IMG/VR virus record: IMGVR_UViG_3300046167_000124
Span: 1-26,283 of that record
From: a virus
DNA: 26,283 nucleotides
Reading direction: 5' to 3' (one strand)
Position numbers and translations under genes: made by a program. The notes beneath the pieces were generated by a model. The model was given only the letters and a program-made list of their open reading frames with translations. It was not told where the DNA came from and did no database searches. Shown piece after piece: positions 1 to 8,176 of the stretch. Each line of letters starts with the position of its first letter. Position 1 is the first letter of the stretch.

Positions 1-200
1 GCATCTTTAATAAAGTTTGAATCAAATGCTCCTTTCTGGATGACATATTTGTAGTCAATGTTTGGCATAATTGTTACACCTCCATTGTCTAAAGTTTTTC
101 CACTTAGCAAAGCTATAGACACATATTTTGATGCCCACTGACCTGCATAAGTACTAGTAATGTTGACCGTAGTTGCTAGGTCTACTTTGTGATTGCTCAT
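1..200 (-). CDS. Probable major capsid protein, N-terminal part (cut by window edge)
   Basis: Sixty-six residues are visible from ATG at 200-198, starting MSNHKVDLATTVNITSTYAG, and the frame stays open to base 1, so the C-terminal part is missing. The call is contextual: the gene follows a prohead protease and an acidic scaffold-like protein, the usual order protease-scaffold-capsid. The visible segment has no signal peptide or membrane segment and reads like the N-arm and first beta strands of a coat protein. The start lies 17 bases after the preceding stop, with an A-rich leader typical of Bacteroidetes. It could be another abundant virion protein; the capsid call is inference, the open frame is seen directly. 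Confidence 0.6.
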   Translation of the reverse strand, partial: MSNHKVDLATTVNITSTYAGQWASKYVSIALLSGKTLDNGGVTIMPNIDYKYVIQKGAFDSNFIKD

Positions 201-217
201 GTTTTTAATTTTAATTG

Positions 218-856
218 TTATTTGTGATTATTTAATTTTTCTAATACTCTATCCATAGTGCTTCTCGCTCTTCCTTTTGCTAAATGCACTCTTTCTTTTT
301 TCTCAACCTTTTCTGGGTTGTGATTAATTGGTTCAGCAGAAACTTCAACTTCATTTAATTCTACTTTAGCTGCTTCTACTTTTTCTTCTACTTTTTCTTC
401 TTTTGAATACACTTCTTCTTCTTTAGAATTTCTGTCTTGTTTATCTGATTTTAAATCAGCAATAGCATCTTCTAAGTTTTTAATTCTTTTTTCCATGCCT
501 TTCCAGTCTGCTACATCAGCTTCCTCATCCATTTCTTCTTCTTCTTTCATTTCTTCTTTTTCTTCTCCTGCTTCTTCCTTTTGTGGAACTTCATCGTCAA
601 CATCTTCTCTTACATCTCCAATGACTCCCTCTTCTTCAACTACTAATAAAGTGCCATCTTCAAATAAGTACTCACCAACTGGCATAGCTACTTTTTCGTC
701 ATCTGTCAAAATAAATACAGCTTTACCTTTTTCAAAAGATTCAGCTTCTATTCTAGTTCCGTTTTCAAGTTTTCTTTCTTCTAACTCTACTTTAACTTCT
801 GCTAGTTCCATTCCTAGAACTTGTTTTATTGATTCAACTATTTCTGATGCTTTCAT
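218..856 (-). CDS. Acidic scaffold-like protein
   Basis: A protein of 212 residues in three parts. Residues 1-80 form a compact domain with beta-rich wording (LFEDGTLLVVEEEG near 64-77). Residues 80-170 are extremely rich in Glu and Lys and predicted helical or disordered. The basic C-terminal tail ends near RARSTMDRVLEKLNNHK. An acidic helical protein between prohead protease and capsid genes is typical of capsid scaffolds, which are degraded by the protease during maturation. No catalytic motif is seen. It is preceded by a copy of the ACACTTT-N10-TGTACATATA element ending 23 bases before its ATG. The scaffold role is inferred from composition and position. An alternative is a capsid decoration or assembly factor. 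Confidence 0.6.
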   Translation of the reverse strand: MKASEIVESIKQVLGMELAEVKVELEERKLENGTRIEAESFEKGKAVFILTDDEKVAMPVGEYLFEDGTLLVVEEEGVIGDVREDVDDEVPQKEEAGEEKEEMKEEEEMDEEADVADWKGMEKRIKNLEDAIADLKSDKQDRNSKEEEVYSKEEKVEEKVEAAKVELNEVEVSAEPINHNPEKVEKKERVHLAKGRARSTMDRVLEKLNNHK

Positions 857-879
857 TTAAATATTTTTTAATTGCTTAT

Positions 880-906
880 TATATGTACAACAAAATTGAA
901 AAGTGT
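880..906 (-). promoter_or_regulatory. Late-gene upstream element, copy C
   Basis: On the minus strand ACACTTT (906-900) is followed after exactly 10 bases by TGTACATATA (889-880), then ATAAGC. The same bipartite sequence with the same spacing occurs at 1698-1724 and 9196-9222. Here the ATG of the scaffold-like gene is 23 bases further on, a normal leader length, so a promoter reading is straightforward for this copy. The left half overlaps a 7-bp hairpin (899-916) just after the Cys-rich gene. Confidence 0.55.
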
Positions 907-917
907 TTCCACTTTTT

Positions 918-1067
918 TTAGCTTGCCTGAGTTTTACCTATGCCCTGTGCATGAAGTGAGCCATCACAACAATCCACACTATAAGTGTTGTCTTTACACA
1001 AACACCCTCTGCGACTGGCTTTTGGTGAATTGTGTGCTAGGTTTTTAAATTTCTTCTTTCTTATCAT
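918..1067 (-). CDS. Small Cys-rich protein, 49 aa
   Basis: An ATG at 1067-1065 inside the end of the protease gene, in another frame, opens a 49-residue reading frame. It starts MIRKKKFKNLAHN and contains SRRGCLCKDNTYSVDCCDGS, that is C-x-C and C-C pairs 8 residues apart, ending HAQGIGKTQAS. The basic start and four closely set cysteines suggest a small metal-binding or disulphide-free knuckle; no known family was assigned with certainty. The 23-base overlap with the protease suggests translational coupling. Its place between protease and scaffold genes suggests a head-assembly role, by inference only. I recall similar short peptides in flavobacterial phages, but could not search. Confidence 0.7.
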   Translation of the reverse strand: MIRKKKFKNLAHNSPKASRRGCLCKDNTYSVDCCDGSLHAQGIGKTQAS

Positions 1068-1695
1068 ATTGTTTGTTTTGATTATCACAACCTTTGCAAA
1101 TAATATCCTTTATTTTTGCTATTAATTCTTCAGAAAGCACTTCTTCAGATAATTCTTCCTCTATTTGTTCTTTAGGTCTGTTAGCTTGATCTGAGAAAAA
1201 TCCTTCTATAGAAAATCCTTTGACTTTGCCTGTCTTTACATAATCATTCCATATTTCGTCATTATTAACTTTCATCGACACCATCCAAGTACCTTTTGGC
1301 ACATCTAAACCATATTTTACTGATTTATCCATTTTAGGGTCATCTACTAACCAAGATTCAACAACTGTTAGGTTTTGTATAGCCATTTGATGCTCTAAAG
1401 TTGCTTTTGATTGATTGCCTCTTATTAAAAACATTTCAGATGCCTTTTTTACAGTATCTGTGGAGAAATAGACATAATAGCCTTCATCTTTCTCATTCTT
1501 TCTATAAATGGGCTTGTTAGGTATTAAAGCAGCACCCATAAGGATTCGTTTTTCCTTATCAACCTCTGCCATTTTGATTTCTTGGTTTTTAAGTGCAATA
1601 AAATCTGATTCTATTGCAGGAGATTCAACAACTGAAATAGCTTCTATTCCTGAATGTTCGTTTTCTTCGTCTAAAAATAATTCTATTATATCCAT
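1045..1695 (-). CDS. XkdF-like prohead serine protease
   Basis: 216 residues. The N-terminus (IIELFLDEENEHSGIEAISV, then VESPAIESDFIAL) is typical of XkdF-type putative phage serine proteases. The later block has LEHQM with His102 and the VKGFSIEGFF segment with Ser162, the likely catalytic His and Ser of this family, although I infer this from motif similarity. The family cleaves scaffold and capsid precursors in the prohead. Fit with context: the scaffold-like and capsid-like genes follow directly. The conserved residues begin at the first Met, which supports the start at 1695. That ATG lies only 2 bases after the TGTACATATA element, leaving almost no leader. The C-terminal tail is Glu/Lys-rich and ends KKEEI. 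Confidence 0.8.
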   Translation of the reverse strand: MDIIELFLDEENEHSGIEAISVVESPAIESDFIALKNQEIKMAEVDKEKRILMGAALIPNKPIYRKNEKDEGYYVYFSTDTVKKASEMFLIRGNQSKATLEHQMAIQNLTVVESWLVDDPKMDKSVKYGLDVPKGTWMVSMKVNNDEIWNDYVKTGKVKGFSIEGFFSDQANRPKEQIEEELSEEVLSEELIAKIKDIICKGCDNQNKQYDKKEEI

Positions 1696-1697
1696 AA

Positions 1698-1724
1698 TAT
1701 ATGTACAATAATTTTTGAAAGTGT
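1698..1724 (-). promoter_or_regulatory. Late-gene upstream element, copy B
   Basis: Minus-strand ACACTTT (1724-1718), 10 bases, then TGTACATATA (1707-1698), then TT and the protease ATG at 1695. The left half overlaps the stop codon of the tape measure gene. If the element is a promoter, transcription would start at or after the ATG, giving a leaderless or internal transcript. Alternatively it is a translational or processing signal. Confidence 0.5.
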
Positions 1725-3445
1725 TACCCTATACTTGCTCCTTCGACAATATTTCTGTCTAAACTCTGTGCAGTAGTTACATCATTAGCCACTACAAAAG
1801 CTTTGACTGGCTCTTGAGCTTGACTTCCTATTGCTCCTGCTAACTGATTTGTTTCTGATGCTCCTACTATATTAAATGCAGGAGGACTTGGTGCAACTGA
1901 TACAGCAGCAGATGAACCACCACCTAAACCACCACCAGATAATGCAGCAGGTGCAGCAGGTGTTTGAGTAGAAACTATATTTTTAACATTAGCAAGACCT
2001 CCTGCAATAATTCCTGCTGCTGCTATAGGGCCAAAAATACCTCCCTGTGCTAAAGCCTTATTAGCTCCTGCATAAGTATCAATTACTGCTTGAGTAACTG
2101 CAATAGCTTTCCCAAATCCACTACTTTGACCTACAAGATTAGCAATCCCTCCTAAAGCTCCTGATATAATGTTAAGCTTTTGTTCTTCTGTTAGTTTTGT
2201 TATTATTACATCTGTTTTAGCAGCATCAGCATTAATTTTAGATATTTGTTTCTGATAATCTTGTTGAGCTTTTAATAAAAGAGCATTTTTTCGTTCTTCA
2301 TTGTCAACTTCTTTATCTATTAGTGCAGTTTGTATGTCTAATTGATTTTGTGCTTCTAATTTGGCTAATTCAACATCATCTAATCCTATTTGTTTTAATT
2401 CTAAATCTAAATCTTTTTGTTCCTGTAATAAAGCATTATAATTTGTCTGTTGCTCAGACCTAAACCCTGTAACTGTAGCTTCAATAGCAGCTTGTTCATT
2501 TAAAGCCTCTGTATAAGCTACTTGTAGAGCTACATTATCTTTATTTAAATCTAAAGCTGCTTTTGCTGAATCAACTGCAACTTGAGCATTTTTCTTCATT
2601 GTCTTTTCTTGCTCATCTAATACTTCTGCTAATTTTTCATTAGCCTCAATTCTTACTTGTATACTGTTTGAGGTATCGTCTCTTAATTGTCTTTGTATTT
2701 CTGCTTCTCTATCGTATTTTTCTAGTAAACCCTGATTTTCTGCATTTAAAAGCTGTGCTGAATTAGCTAACTGTGTGTTAGCCTGTGCTGCCTGAAAAGT
2801 AGATTTTACATATTTAGTAACATTAGTAGTTAATTCTTTTTGTTCTTTAGAAGCATCAATTAAATCTGTTCCTAGTTGTGCAATTTCTCCTGCAAGCCTT
2901 TCAATTCCTTCAGTATCTTTTTTATCAAATAATGTTTTTGCTGCTAATTGTAATGTTTTAAATCCTATCTGTGCTTTTATAATAGTAGGCATTAATAAAG
3001 TTTTTATACTATTTCCTACTCTAGCTATAGCACCTTTAAAATTTTCAAAAGAAGTAAACGATTCTATCACTCCATTAGTGATGTCAGTAAATATTTTAGC
3101 AGTAGTTTGGAATATAGTATTGCCAAAATCTACTACTTTTTGATTCTCGCCTAATACTTCAGTAAAAGTTTCAAAAGCTTTTAATATTAATCCAAAACCG
3201 ATAGCTTTAAAGGCAAGTCCCACACCACTAAACCCTTTTTTAAGTTTATTAACGCCTTTTGTTAACCCACTTAGTCCTTTCCTTGATTTTTTAGCTTGAG
3301 TGTCTAAAGATTTAAAGCTTTTTTTACTTTCTTTTTGATTGTCTACTAAGCTTTCATTTATAAGCTGTAAACTTTTTACAACATCTTCTAAACTAGCTTC
3401 TGCATTTTTAGTGTTTACCTTTAATTCTATTGGAATACTTTTCAT
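1724..3445 (-). CDS. Tail tape measure protein
   Basis: 573 residues. The N-terminal 70 residues are Lys-rich helix. Hydrophobic segments lie near residues 74-95 (VGLAFKAIGFGLILKAF) and near 465-485 (Gly/Ala/Ile-rich). Between them is a long Gln/Glu/Ala-rich coiled-coil region (about 180-410), and the C-terminal 70 residues are Gly/Ser/Ala/Pro-rich. This is the usual build of a short siphovirus tape measure, which sets tail length and occupies the tail tube. At the textbook ratio of about 0.15 nm per residue the tail would be near 85 nm, an estimate only. The start overlaps the previous small gene as TAATG, so translation is coupled. The gene is unusual in preceding the head genes. Confidence 0.85.
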   Translation of the reverse strand: MKSIPIELKVNTKNAEASLEDVVKSLQLINESLVDNQKESKKSFKSLDTQAKKSRKGLSGLTKGVNKLKKGFSGVGLAFKAIGFGLILKAFETFTEVLGENQKVVDFGNTIFQTTAKIFTDITNGVIESFTSFENFKGAIARVGNSIKTLLMPTIIKAQIGFKTLQLAAKTLFDKKDTEGIERLAGEIAQLGTDLIDASKEQKELTTNVTKYVKSTFQAAQANTQLANSAQLLNAENQGLLEKYDREAEIQRQLRDDTSNSIQVRIEANEKLAEVLDEQEKTMKKNAQVAVDSAKAALDLNKDNVALQVAYTEALNEQAAIEATVTGFRSEQQTNYNALLQEQKDLDLELKQIGLDDVELAKLEAQNQLDIQTALIDKEVDNEERKNALLLKAQQDYQKQISKINADAAKTDVIITKLTEEQKLNIISGALGGIANLVGQSSGFGKAIAVTQAVIDTYAGANKALAQGGIFGPIAAAGIIAGGLANVKNIVSTQTPAAPAALSGGGLGGGSSAAVSVAPSPPAFNIVGASETNQLAGAIGSQAQEPVKAFVVANDVTTAQSLDRNIVEGASIG

Positions 3446-3576
3446 TATTTAAAATATTTAATATGATTATAAACTTCTTTAAAGGTTTCAGGAATTTTGT
3501 TTTTACCTAATGCAATTTGTGAAAACTCACTTTTACATTTGGTTATTTTTATTAACTCTAGTATTTGTCCTATCAT
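3445..3576 (-). CDS. Small coupled protein before the tape measure, 43 aa
   Basis: ATG at 3576-3574 overlaps the stop of the upstream tail gene as ATGA, and its own stop overlaps the tape measure start as TAATG. The 43-residue product starts MIGQILELIKITKCKSEFSQ and ends HIKYFK; it is basic, probably helical, with one Cys and no membrane segment. The perfect two-sided coupling argues that it is a real gene. By position (between a large tail protein and the tape measure) it may help tail assembly, but I recognise no family. Confidence 0.65.
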   Translation of the reverse strand: MIGQILELIKITKCKSEFSQIALGKNKIPETFKEVYNHIKYFK

Positions 3577-5669
3577 GATAATTCGTTTAGTAATTCTAAG
3601 CTGCTTTCCCCTGTCAGCATATTGGTTTTAACTGTGTTTATTTTATAACTAATGTCATTGATAATAAACTTGTCATTTAAATTGTAGTTAAGTAAAATGC
3701 TTAAAGGCAAGTAAGCTTTAACCTTAGTCATTCTTCTTTTTATGTTAAATACATCAGAGATGTAAGAAGAGTAGTAATTTTGAAATAGGCTTTGGTTGTT
3801 TGTAGTTCCTGTATACTCATCTACCTCACTACCAAAATTAATAGTCTGTGAGGAGTTTAAATTAACATTAGAAGGTCTGTTGTAAGTTGTTAAACCTGCT
3901 GCTTCATTAGAAGTGACTCCATCTTTAAATGAAAGTTTAGAATCTGCACTACTAATAGTCTGGTTAATATTATAAAATATTAAAGGTTTTGTCAAATCAG
4001 TTTCTTGGTCTGCATTAACACTCCATCCCCATTGTATTTCACTTTGATTGTTAGTAAGAGTTGATGAACTGTTTTGGTCAGACAACCTTTCATAAACCAT
4101 TTTAGCGAAGGGGAGTTCTATAGTGTATTTAGTACCAACATCAATAGAAGTATCTCTTGAGGGAGGACTAAGCAAATCTCCAAACACTTGGTTTTGTATT
4201 CTGTTAAAATTTATAGCTAAAAAAGAATCTGGCTCTTGAAATTTAAACTGAATGTCATTATAAGGCAAAGCCATATTAATCTCACTAGTATTCATTTCAA
4301 CATGAGCAGTAATATCAAAAGAATTGCTAGTCGCATAAAAACTATCTAATGTTCTTACCTCAATAATGTTCTGGTCATTAACAAAAGCAGTTAAATTAAA
4401 AGTCTGAAATAAGCCTGTAAGTAGGTCTATAATTTTAATGTCAGGCACATTTTGATTGATATAAACAAAGCCTAGTGTATCGTTAGTCCCTCCATTTACT
4501 ACATAGTTGTTTGTTCCTCCACCAAAGTTTAAAATATCATTAGCTGTTAGTTCTAAAGTTGGAGTAAAGGATAAGGCTGAGGTGCTTTCTACAACCCATT
4601 GTATTTCATAATTAGCAGCAGTATTTCCATCTAGTGTAAAGGTCAAAGGATTACTCCCTGTTACATTTGTTATTTCAGCAAGTCTAGTGTTCGATACATT
4701 GTCAATAGCATAAGCTGTGTAGACTATTGAGTTGTCAGTCGGAACTATGCTCAATGTAGCAAAATAAACTATTTTGTCTGCTGTGTTTATATTGACAGTC
4801 CAAGTAGTGTTTCCTAAGTTAAAAGAATAATTGTCGCTTCCTGAAAGTTGCCAGTTACCAATTACTTTAGTTAAAACTTGTTGGCCGTCTGTATTTGTTC
4901 CTATTCTTCCTTTATTTCTAGCAAGCCATAAATATAAACTGGCAAAAGGCTCAGAGTTATTAAAAAAATCTGATGAAAATACAATGTCACTCGGAAATCC
5001 ATTAGCTACTGTATATCTAGCTTCAATAGCATCTATAATTTCTTGTAGTCTTATAGCAGGTTTTAAATTAGTATATTCAACTCCATGATTTAATGAACCC
5101 TGTCCGTTACTCTGATAATGAACATTATAATCTTCTTCATTTGTTGCATCTGAATTAAAAAAGTATCTTCCTGCTTCAGCTTGTATTAAAGGATAGACAA
5201 TAGCTCCACTACTGAGATAGGTGTCTGATTGTAAAGCATTTTTTACTATGAGCTTTGAATAAGTATGGTCATAAGCAGATAGGTTTAAAACGTCTAGTTT
5301 ATCTTCAGCTAATAAAGTTTTTAGGTTTACTGTATTTCCAAAAAATGTTACATTGTATGAGCTAGCCTGATTGTTTTTCATTTTAACTCCATTGAGCTGC
5401 AATACTCCTGTCTTAAATTCTAAAAAGTTTAATTCTAGCTTACTACTAATTTTAGTTCTGGCATCAAAGCCTGCATCAATATTGAAGTTGTAAAAGTGTT
5501 TAAATATCTTATTGTTATTTTTTGAGGCAGGTAAATTAAAAGACTTAGTAAAATCAGTAAATATTTTACCTACATCTCTTACGTTTTGTATAGATTGAGT
5601 GATAGTGACTGATTCGTCTTTAAACATATCAGCTCTTAGCCCATTAATATAAATTTGTAGTGCTAGCAT
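3573..5669 (-). CDS. Large tail protein, possible baseplate or tail-tip component
   Basis: 698 residues. The N-terminal segment (MLALQIYINGLRADMFKDES, then DVGKIFTDFTKSFNLPASKN) belongs to a type I associate with conserved large tail proteins of Bacteroidetes phages. The body is beta-rich, with many Asn/Thr/Ser stretches and repeated aromatic residues, and there is no signal peptide or membrane segment. The C-terminus (NYNLNDKFIINDISYKINTV) resembles a hub or tip domain. It lies between another virion protein and the tape measure, consistent with the distal tail or tail tip. The start overlaps the corrected stop of the upstream gene as TAATG. A specific enzymatic role is not visible, and the tail-tip assignment is inference. 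Confidence 0.6.
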   Translation of the reverse strand: MLALQIYINGLRADMFKDESVTITQSIQNVRDVGKIFTDFTKSFNLPASKNNNKIFKHFYNFNIDAGFDARTKISSKLELNFLEFKTGVLQLNGVKMKNNQASSYNVTFFGNTVNLKTLLAEDKLDVLNLSAYDHTYSKLIVKNALQSDTYLSSGAIVYPLIQAEAGRYFFNSDATNEEDYNVHYQSNGQGSLNHGVEYTNLKPAIRLQEIIDAIEARYTVANGFPSDIVFSSDFFNNSEPFASLYLWLARNKGRIGTNTDGQQVLTKVIGNWQLSGSDNYSFNLGNTTWTVNINTADKIVYFATLSIVPTDNSIVYTAYAIDNVSNTRLAEITNVTGSNPLTFTLDGNTAANYEIQWVVESTSALSFTPTLELTANDILNFGGGTNNYVVNGGTNDTLGFVYINQNVPDIKIIDLLTGLFQTFNLTAFVNDQNIIEVRTLDSFYATSNSFDITAHVEMNTSEINMALPYNDIQFKFQEPDSFLAINFNRIQNQVFGDLLSPPSRDTSIDVGTKYTIELPFAKMVYERLSDQNSSSTLTNNQSEIQWGWSVNADQETDLTKPLIFYNINQTISSADSKLSFKDGVTSNEAAGLTTYNRPSNVNLNSSQTINFGSEVDEYTGTTNNQSLFQNYYSSYISDVFNIKRRMTKVKAYLPLSILLNYNLNDKFIINDISYKINTVKTNMLTGESSLELLNELS

Positions 5670-7232
5670 TATTTAATATTGTTTATAGTGCTAAAGGCAT
5701 AATCAAAGCTCATTGTATAATTTATAAGTCCTTCATTAACTCCTTTTTTAAATGTTAAGCTTTTAGTTTTTATGTTTATTGGCAAGACATTGTTTCCGTC
5801 ATCTACAAATATTTGTTTACTAAGCATTATTTCTTCAATGACTTCATTGAAGCTCTCGTTAATAAATCCCTGTATTCATTTCAATCGATTCACTACCATT
5901 GACTCCATAAGTTGCTATACTGTGTTTAGAAATATCATAGCTAGGAGAAGAGGTAAAGTCCATTATATTTCTGTTGTAAGTGCTTCCTTTAACACTTAAG
6001 CTTTTTTGTGACCTTTTAAAAAATGGCATGATCTGTAAAGCTCCAAACTTGTTATAAAAGATTACTTGTAGTTGCTCATACTTAGGCTCACATACAGCCT
6101 CTAGGGTTAAAGTAAAACTTTGCTCATAGCCTGTTTTAGTAGAAACTACTGTAATAGTATCTCCTGTTTGTAACGTCAGAGTCGGAGTTACTCTTATGTA
6201 AACTATCTTTTCTGTTGAATCGGTAGAATCAGGAACTACAATAGGGGTTAAAATAGAACCCCAGTAATTTTGGTATAAGTTCCAGAACTCATCAGTCCTT
6301 TCCCATTTGATGTTTGCTCCTCCTCCACTAATAAAAGTGATAGTAGGCTCTGCTTCTGCAAATACTGGAAAGACAATGTCTGTACCCTGTTTAAAATATA
6401 TAGTTGTATTGCTTTGTAATAAAGCAGGAGTGTAATCAGGTCTAGCTACAATGCTATAATTGTCAGGAGTTGAAACCATAATATCAGCAGCTAATGCCAA
6501 TGATGTATTACTTTCTATAGCACTAATTGTAGTACTACCTCCCTCACTTAAATTGTTTACAGTATCTCCTAGACTTACTGTGTCTAAAAAGTTTTGTGTT
6601 GAGTCTTGTAATTTAAAAGCTACTGTTACTCCATCTGTTGTTCCTGTGACTACTGTGTTTATAGGATTAGTAGCTGTTCTAGGGTTTACACCTTCTTCAA
6701 AATATCCAAACCCATCAAAAGCTAAGTAAGGAGTGGCATCTTCTGCTGCTGCTGTTTGTCTTATGTTATAAGTTTCTCCACTTGTCATAATATCGGAACT
6801 TAGGCTAAGAGTAGTATTGCTATCTATTGCAGAAATAGTTGCTGTTGTTCCGTCTGTTGTATTGTTAACTGTATCACCAATTTGAACTGAACTTGTAAAG
6901 TTTTGAGTGCTGTCTACTAGCTTGTTTGCTGTTGTTCCAGTTGTTGTTCCAGAATCTTTAGTTATAACAGTAGAGGTTTTAACCCACACTCCGTCTGTTG
7001 AAAAGTTGCCATATTCTGTCTCTAAATAATCTTTAACAAGTGAGCTTATTTCAAAGGCTATGTAGTTGTTTCCTGATATGACTGTTTTGGTTAATGTGTA
7101 TTGTGATGGAGATGGAGAAGCTGTATAAGTACCTGAGTAAATATACAATGTCATTGTTGCTGATTCTATGCTTCCCTGTGAGGGAGTTATTTTTATAAAG
7201 TATGGACTTCTAGCATTTATTATTGCACTCAT
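5669..7232 (-). CDS. Virion or tail protein with duplicated beta module, interrupted by a +1 frame change
   Basis: From ATG at 7232 the frame runs 457 residues to TAA at 5861-5859, ending EMNTGIY. Skipping one base at 5870-5867 (GGGA) gives MNTG followed by FINESFNEVIEEIMLSKQIF, which stays open for 65 residues to TAA at 5671-5669. This overlaps the next ATG as TAATG. The corrected product is about 520 residues. The added tail (SLTFKKGVNEGLINYTMSFD) is coherent protein and I recall similar C-termini in related phage proteins. The body is beta-rich and holds two related modules of about 60 residues (near residues 100-157 and 197-261). It is probably a major tail or tail-associated protein; it follows the tail terminator and neck genes. 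Either an assembly indel or a true lesion explains the break. Confidence 0.6.
6447..6935 (-). repeat. Two diverged copies of a protein module inside one gene
   Basis: Copy 1 (about 6935-6759) contains LVDSTQNFTSSVQIGDTVNN and ISAIDSNTTLSLSSDIM. Copy 2 (about 6644-6447) contains LQDSTQNFLDTVSLGDTVNN and ISAIESNTSLALAADIM. They are separated by a unique segment (YLAFDGFGYFEEGVNP). The pattern suggests insertion of a mobile beta-sandwich-type module, duplicated afterwards; the DNA has already diverged. Confidence 0.75.
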
Positions 7233-7235
7233 GTT

Positions 7236-7727
7236 TTAAATATTTTCTGTTATGTCTTTTACTAATGATTCTGCTAATTCTTCAGGCAGTCTTTCAAAGG
7301 CTTTTTCAAAGGGTTTAGTAAAAAACATACTTGGTCTTATACCTTTGTAATAAATGCTTTTAGCTAAAGCAAAGTCTAATGATTTACGTTTTTCAAACTG
7401 TCCTCCTTTACCTCTTGGAGCTATTCCTTTAATTACTCCCCATTTATCAAATGCTTTAGGAGGAGGCATTTTATTTGTGTATTTAAAAGGTGTGTTAAAT
7501 TTTCTTTTTATACCACTTACCCCTTTATCTTGATACTCTCCATAGTCTTCCATTTCAAAAGACAGACTGAAACCCTCAGCAGTTTTCTCTAGGTTATATC
7601 CAATAGAATTATAAAGTGTTTTATTTACATTCTTTTTTTGTTTAGTAAGATTGCTTCTTGATTGTTGGACTACATACTTTCCAAACCTATTCAACTCTCT
7701 CTGTATCTCTTTTAATTCCATTAGCAA
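7236..7727 (-). CDS. HK97 gp10-like neck or tail-completion protein
   Basis: 163 residues, basic, with an N-terminal helix (ELNRFGKYVVQQSRSNLTKQ), a central EMEDYGEYQDKGVSG, then PFKYTNKMPPPKAFDKWGV, and a C-terminal helix after MFFTKPFEKAF. The Y-G-x-Y-x-D-x-G element and the P-P-P-K segment resemble HK97 gp10-type head-tail joining proteins. Its order next to the tail terminator gene fits such a neck role. It overlaps the preceding gene by 7 bases. The product starts MLMEL, and a second Met two residues on is equally possible. The function is inferred from motif wording and position. Confidence 0.55.
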   Translation of the reverse strand: MLMELKEIQRELNRFGKYVVQQSRSNLTKQKKNVNKTLYNSIGYNLEKTAEGFSLSFEMEDYGEYQDKGVSGIKRKFNTPFKYTNKMPPPKAFDKWGVIKGIAPRGKGGQFEKRKSLDFALAKSIYYKGIRPSMFFTKPFEKAFERLPEELAESLVKDITENI

Positions 7728-8176
7728 ATTGTCATATTTGTTGGAACTACTACGTCAAAAGTTACTGCCCATCCTGTTAAACTATTCTCAAACCTTTCGT
7801 TAAAAGGTTCACAGCTTGCTGTTCCCTCTACCTGATACAAGTCGCTAAATAAATCTCCTCTCATTAGCTTACTAACAATTCTAGCTGCTATATTAAGCTG
7901 TGTGTTTAGAATGTCTTGCTCGTTAGAGTTTCCTAGAAATGCAGAAGCACTTTCTGTTTTAGGATTGTCCACAATATCCATGCACATTATAGTCACATTA
8001 AATGTTGTTGTTGGAGCAGAGATAGTAGCTTGATTGACCATAATGTGTGATAATGGAAATATGGTTTGTTTAGCTAAGTCAATGTCATAAATGTTTCCAT
8101 AGCTTACAGTATTAACAAAAGGTTCTGCTTCTAAAGCTGTTTTAAGTGTGTCAATTATATTATAATAAGTTGTCAT
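7721..8176 (-). CDS. Tail terminator-like protein
   Basis: 151 residues, alpha/beta, with N-terminal helix TLKTALEAEPFVNTV, then KQTIFPLSHIMVNQA, VTIMCMDIVD and a C-terminal RFENSLTGWAVTFDVVVP. This matches my memory of conserved tail-terminator or tail-completion proteins of flavobacterial phages, which cap the tail tube before it joins the head. Its size and its place beside the gp10-like gene agree. It overlaps the genes on both sides by 4 to 7 bases (ATGA with the upstream gene), so it is part of the coupled tail operon. No catalytic residues are expected or seen. Confidence 0.55.
   Translation of the reverse strand: MTTYYNIIDTLKTALEAEPFVNTVSYGNIYDIDLAKQTIFPLSHIMVNQATISAPTTTFNVTIMCMDIVDNPKTESASAFLGNSNEQDILNTQLNIAARIVSKLMRGDLFSDLYQVEGTASCEPFNERFENSLTGWAVTFDVVVPTNMTIC

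Noticed and set aside
495-860. Plus-strand frame opposite the acidic scaffold-like gene, very rich in Ser
   Set aside because: It is the antisense shadow of GAA/GAG-rich codons; low complexity, no start context, and the minus-strand gene fits the operon.
899-916. Seven-base hairpin AAAAGTG-GAAA-CACTTTT after the Cys-rich gene
   Set aside because: The following T-run on the minus strand is broken (CAATTTTG) and it overlaps the late-gene element, so a terminator call is not secure.
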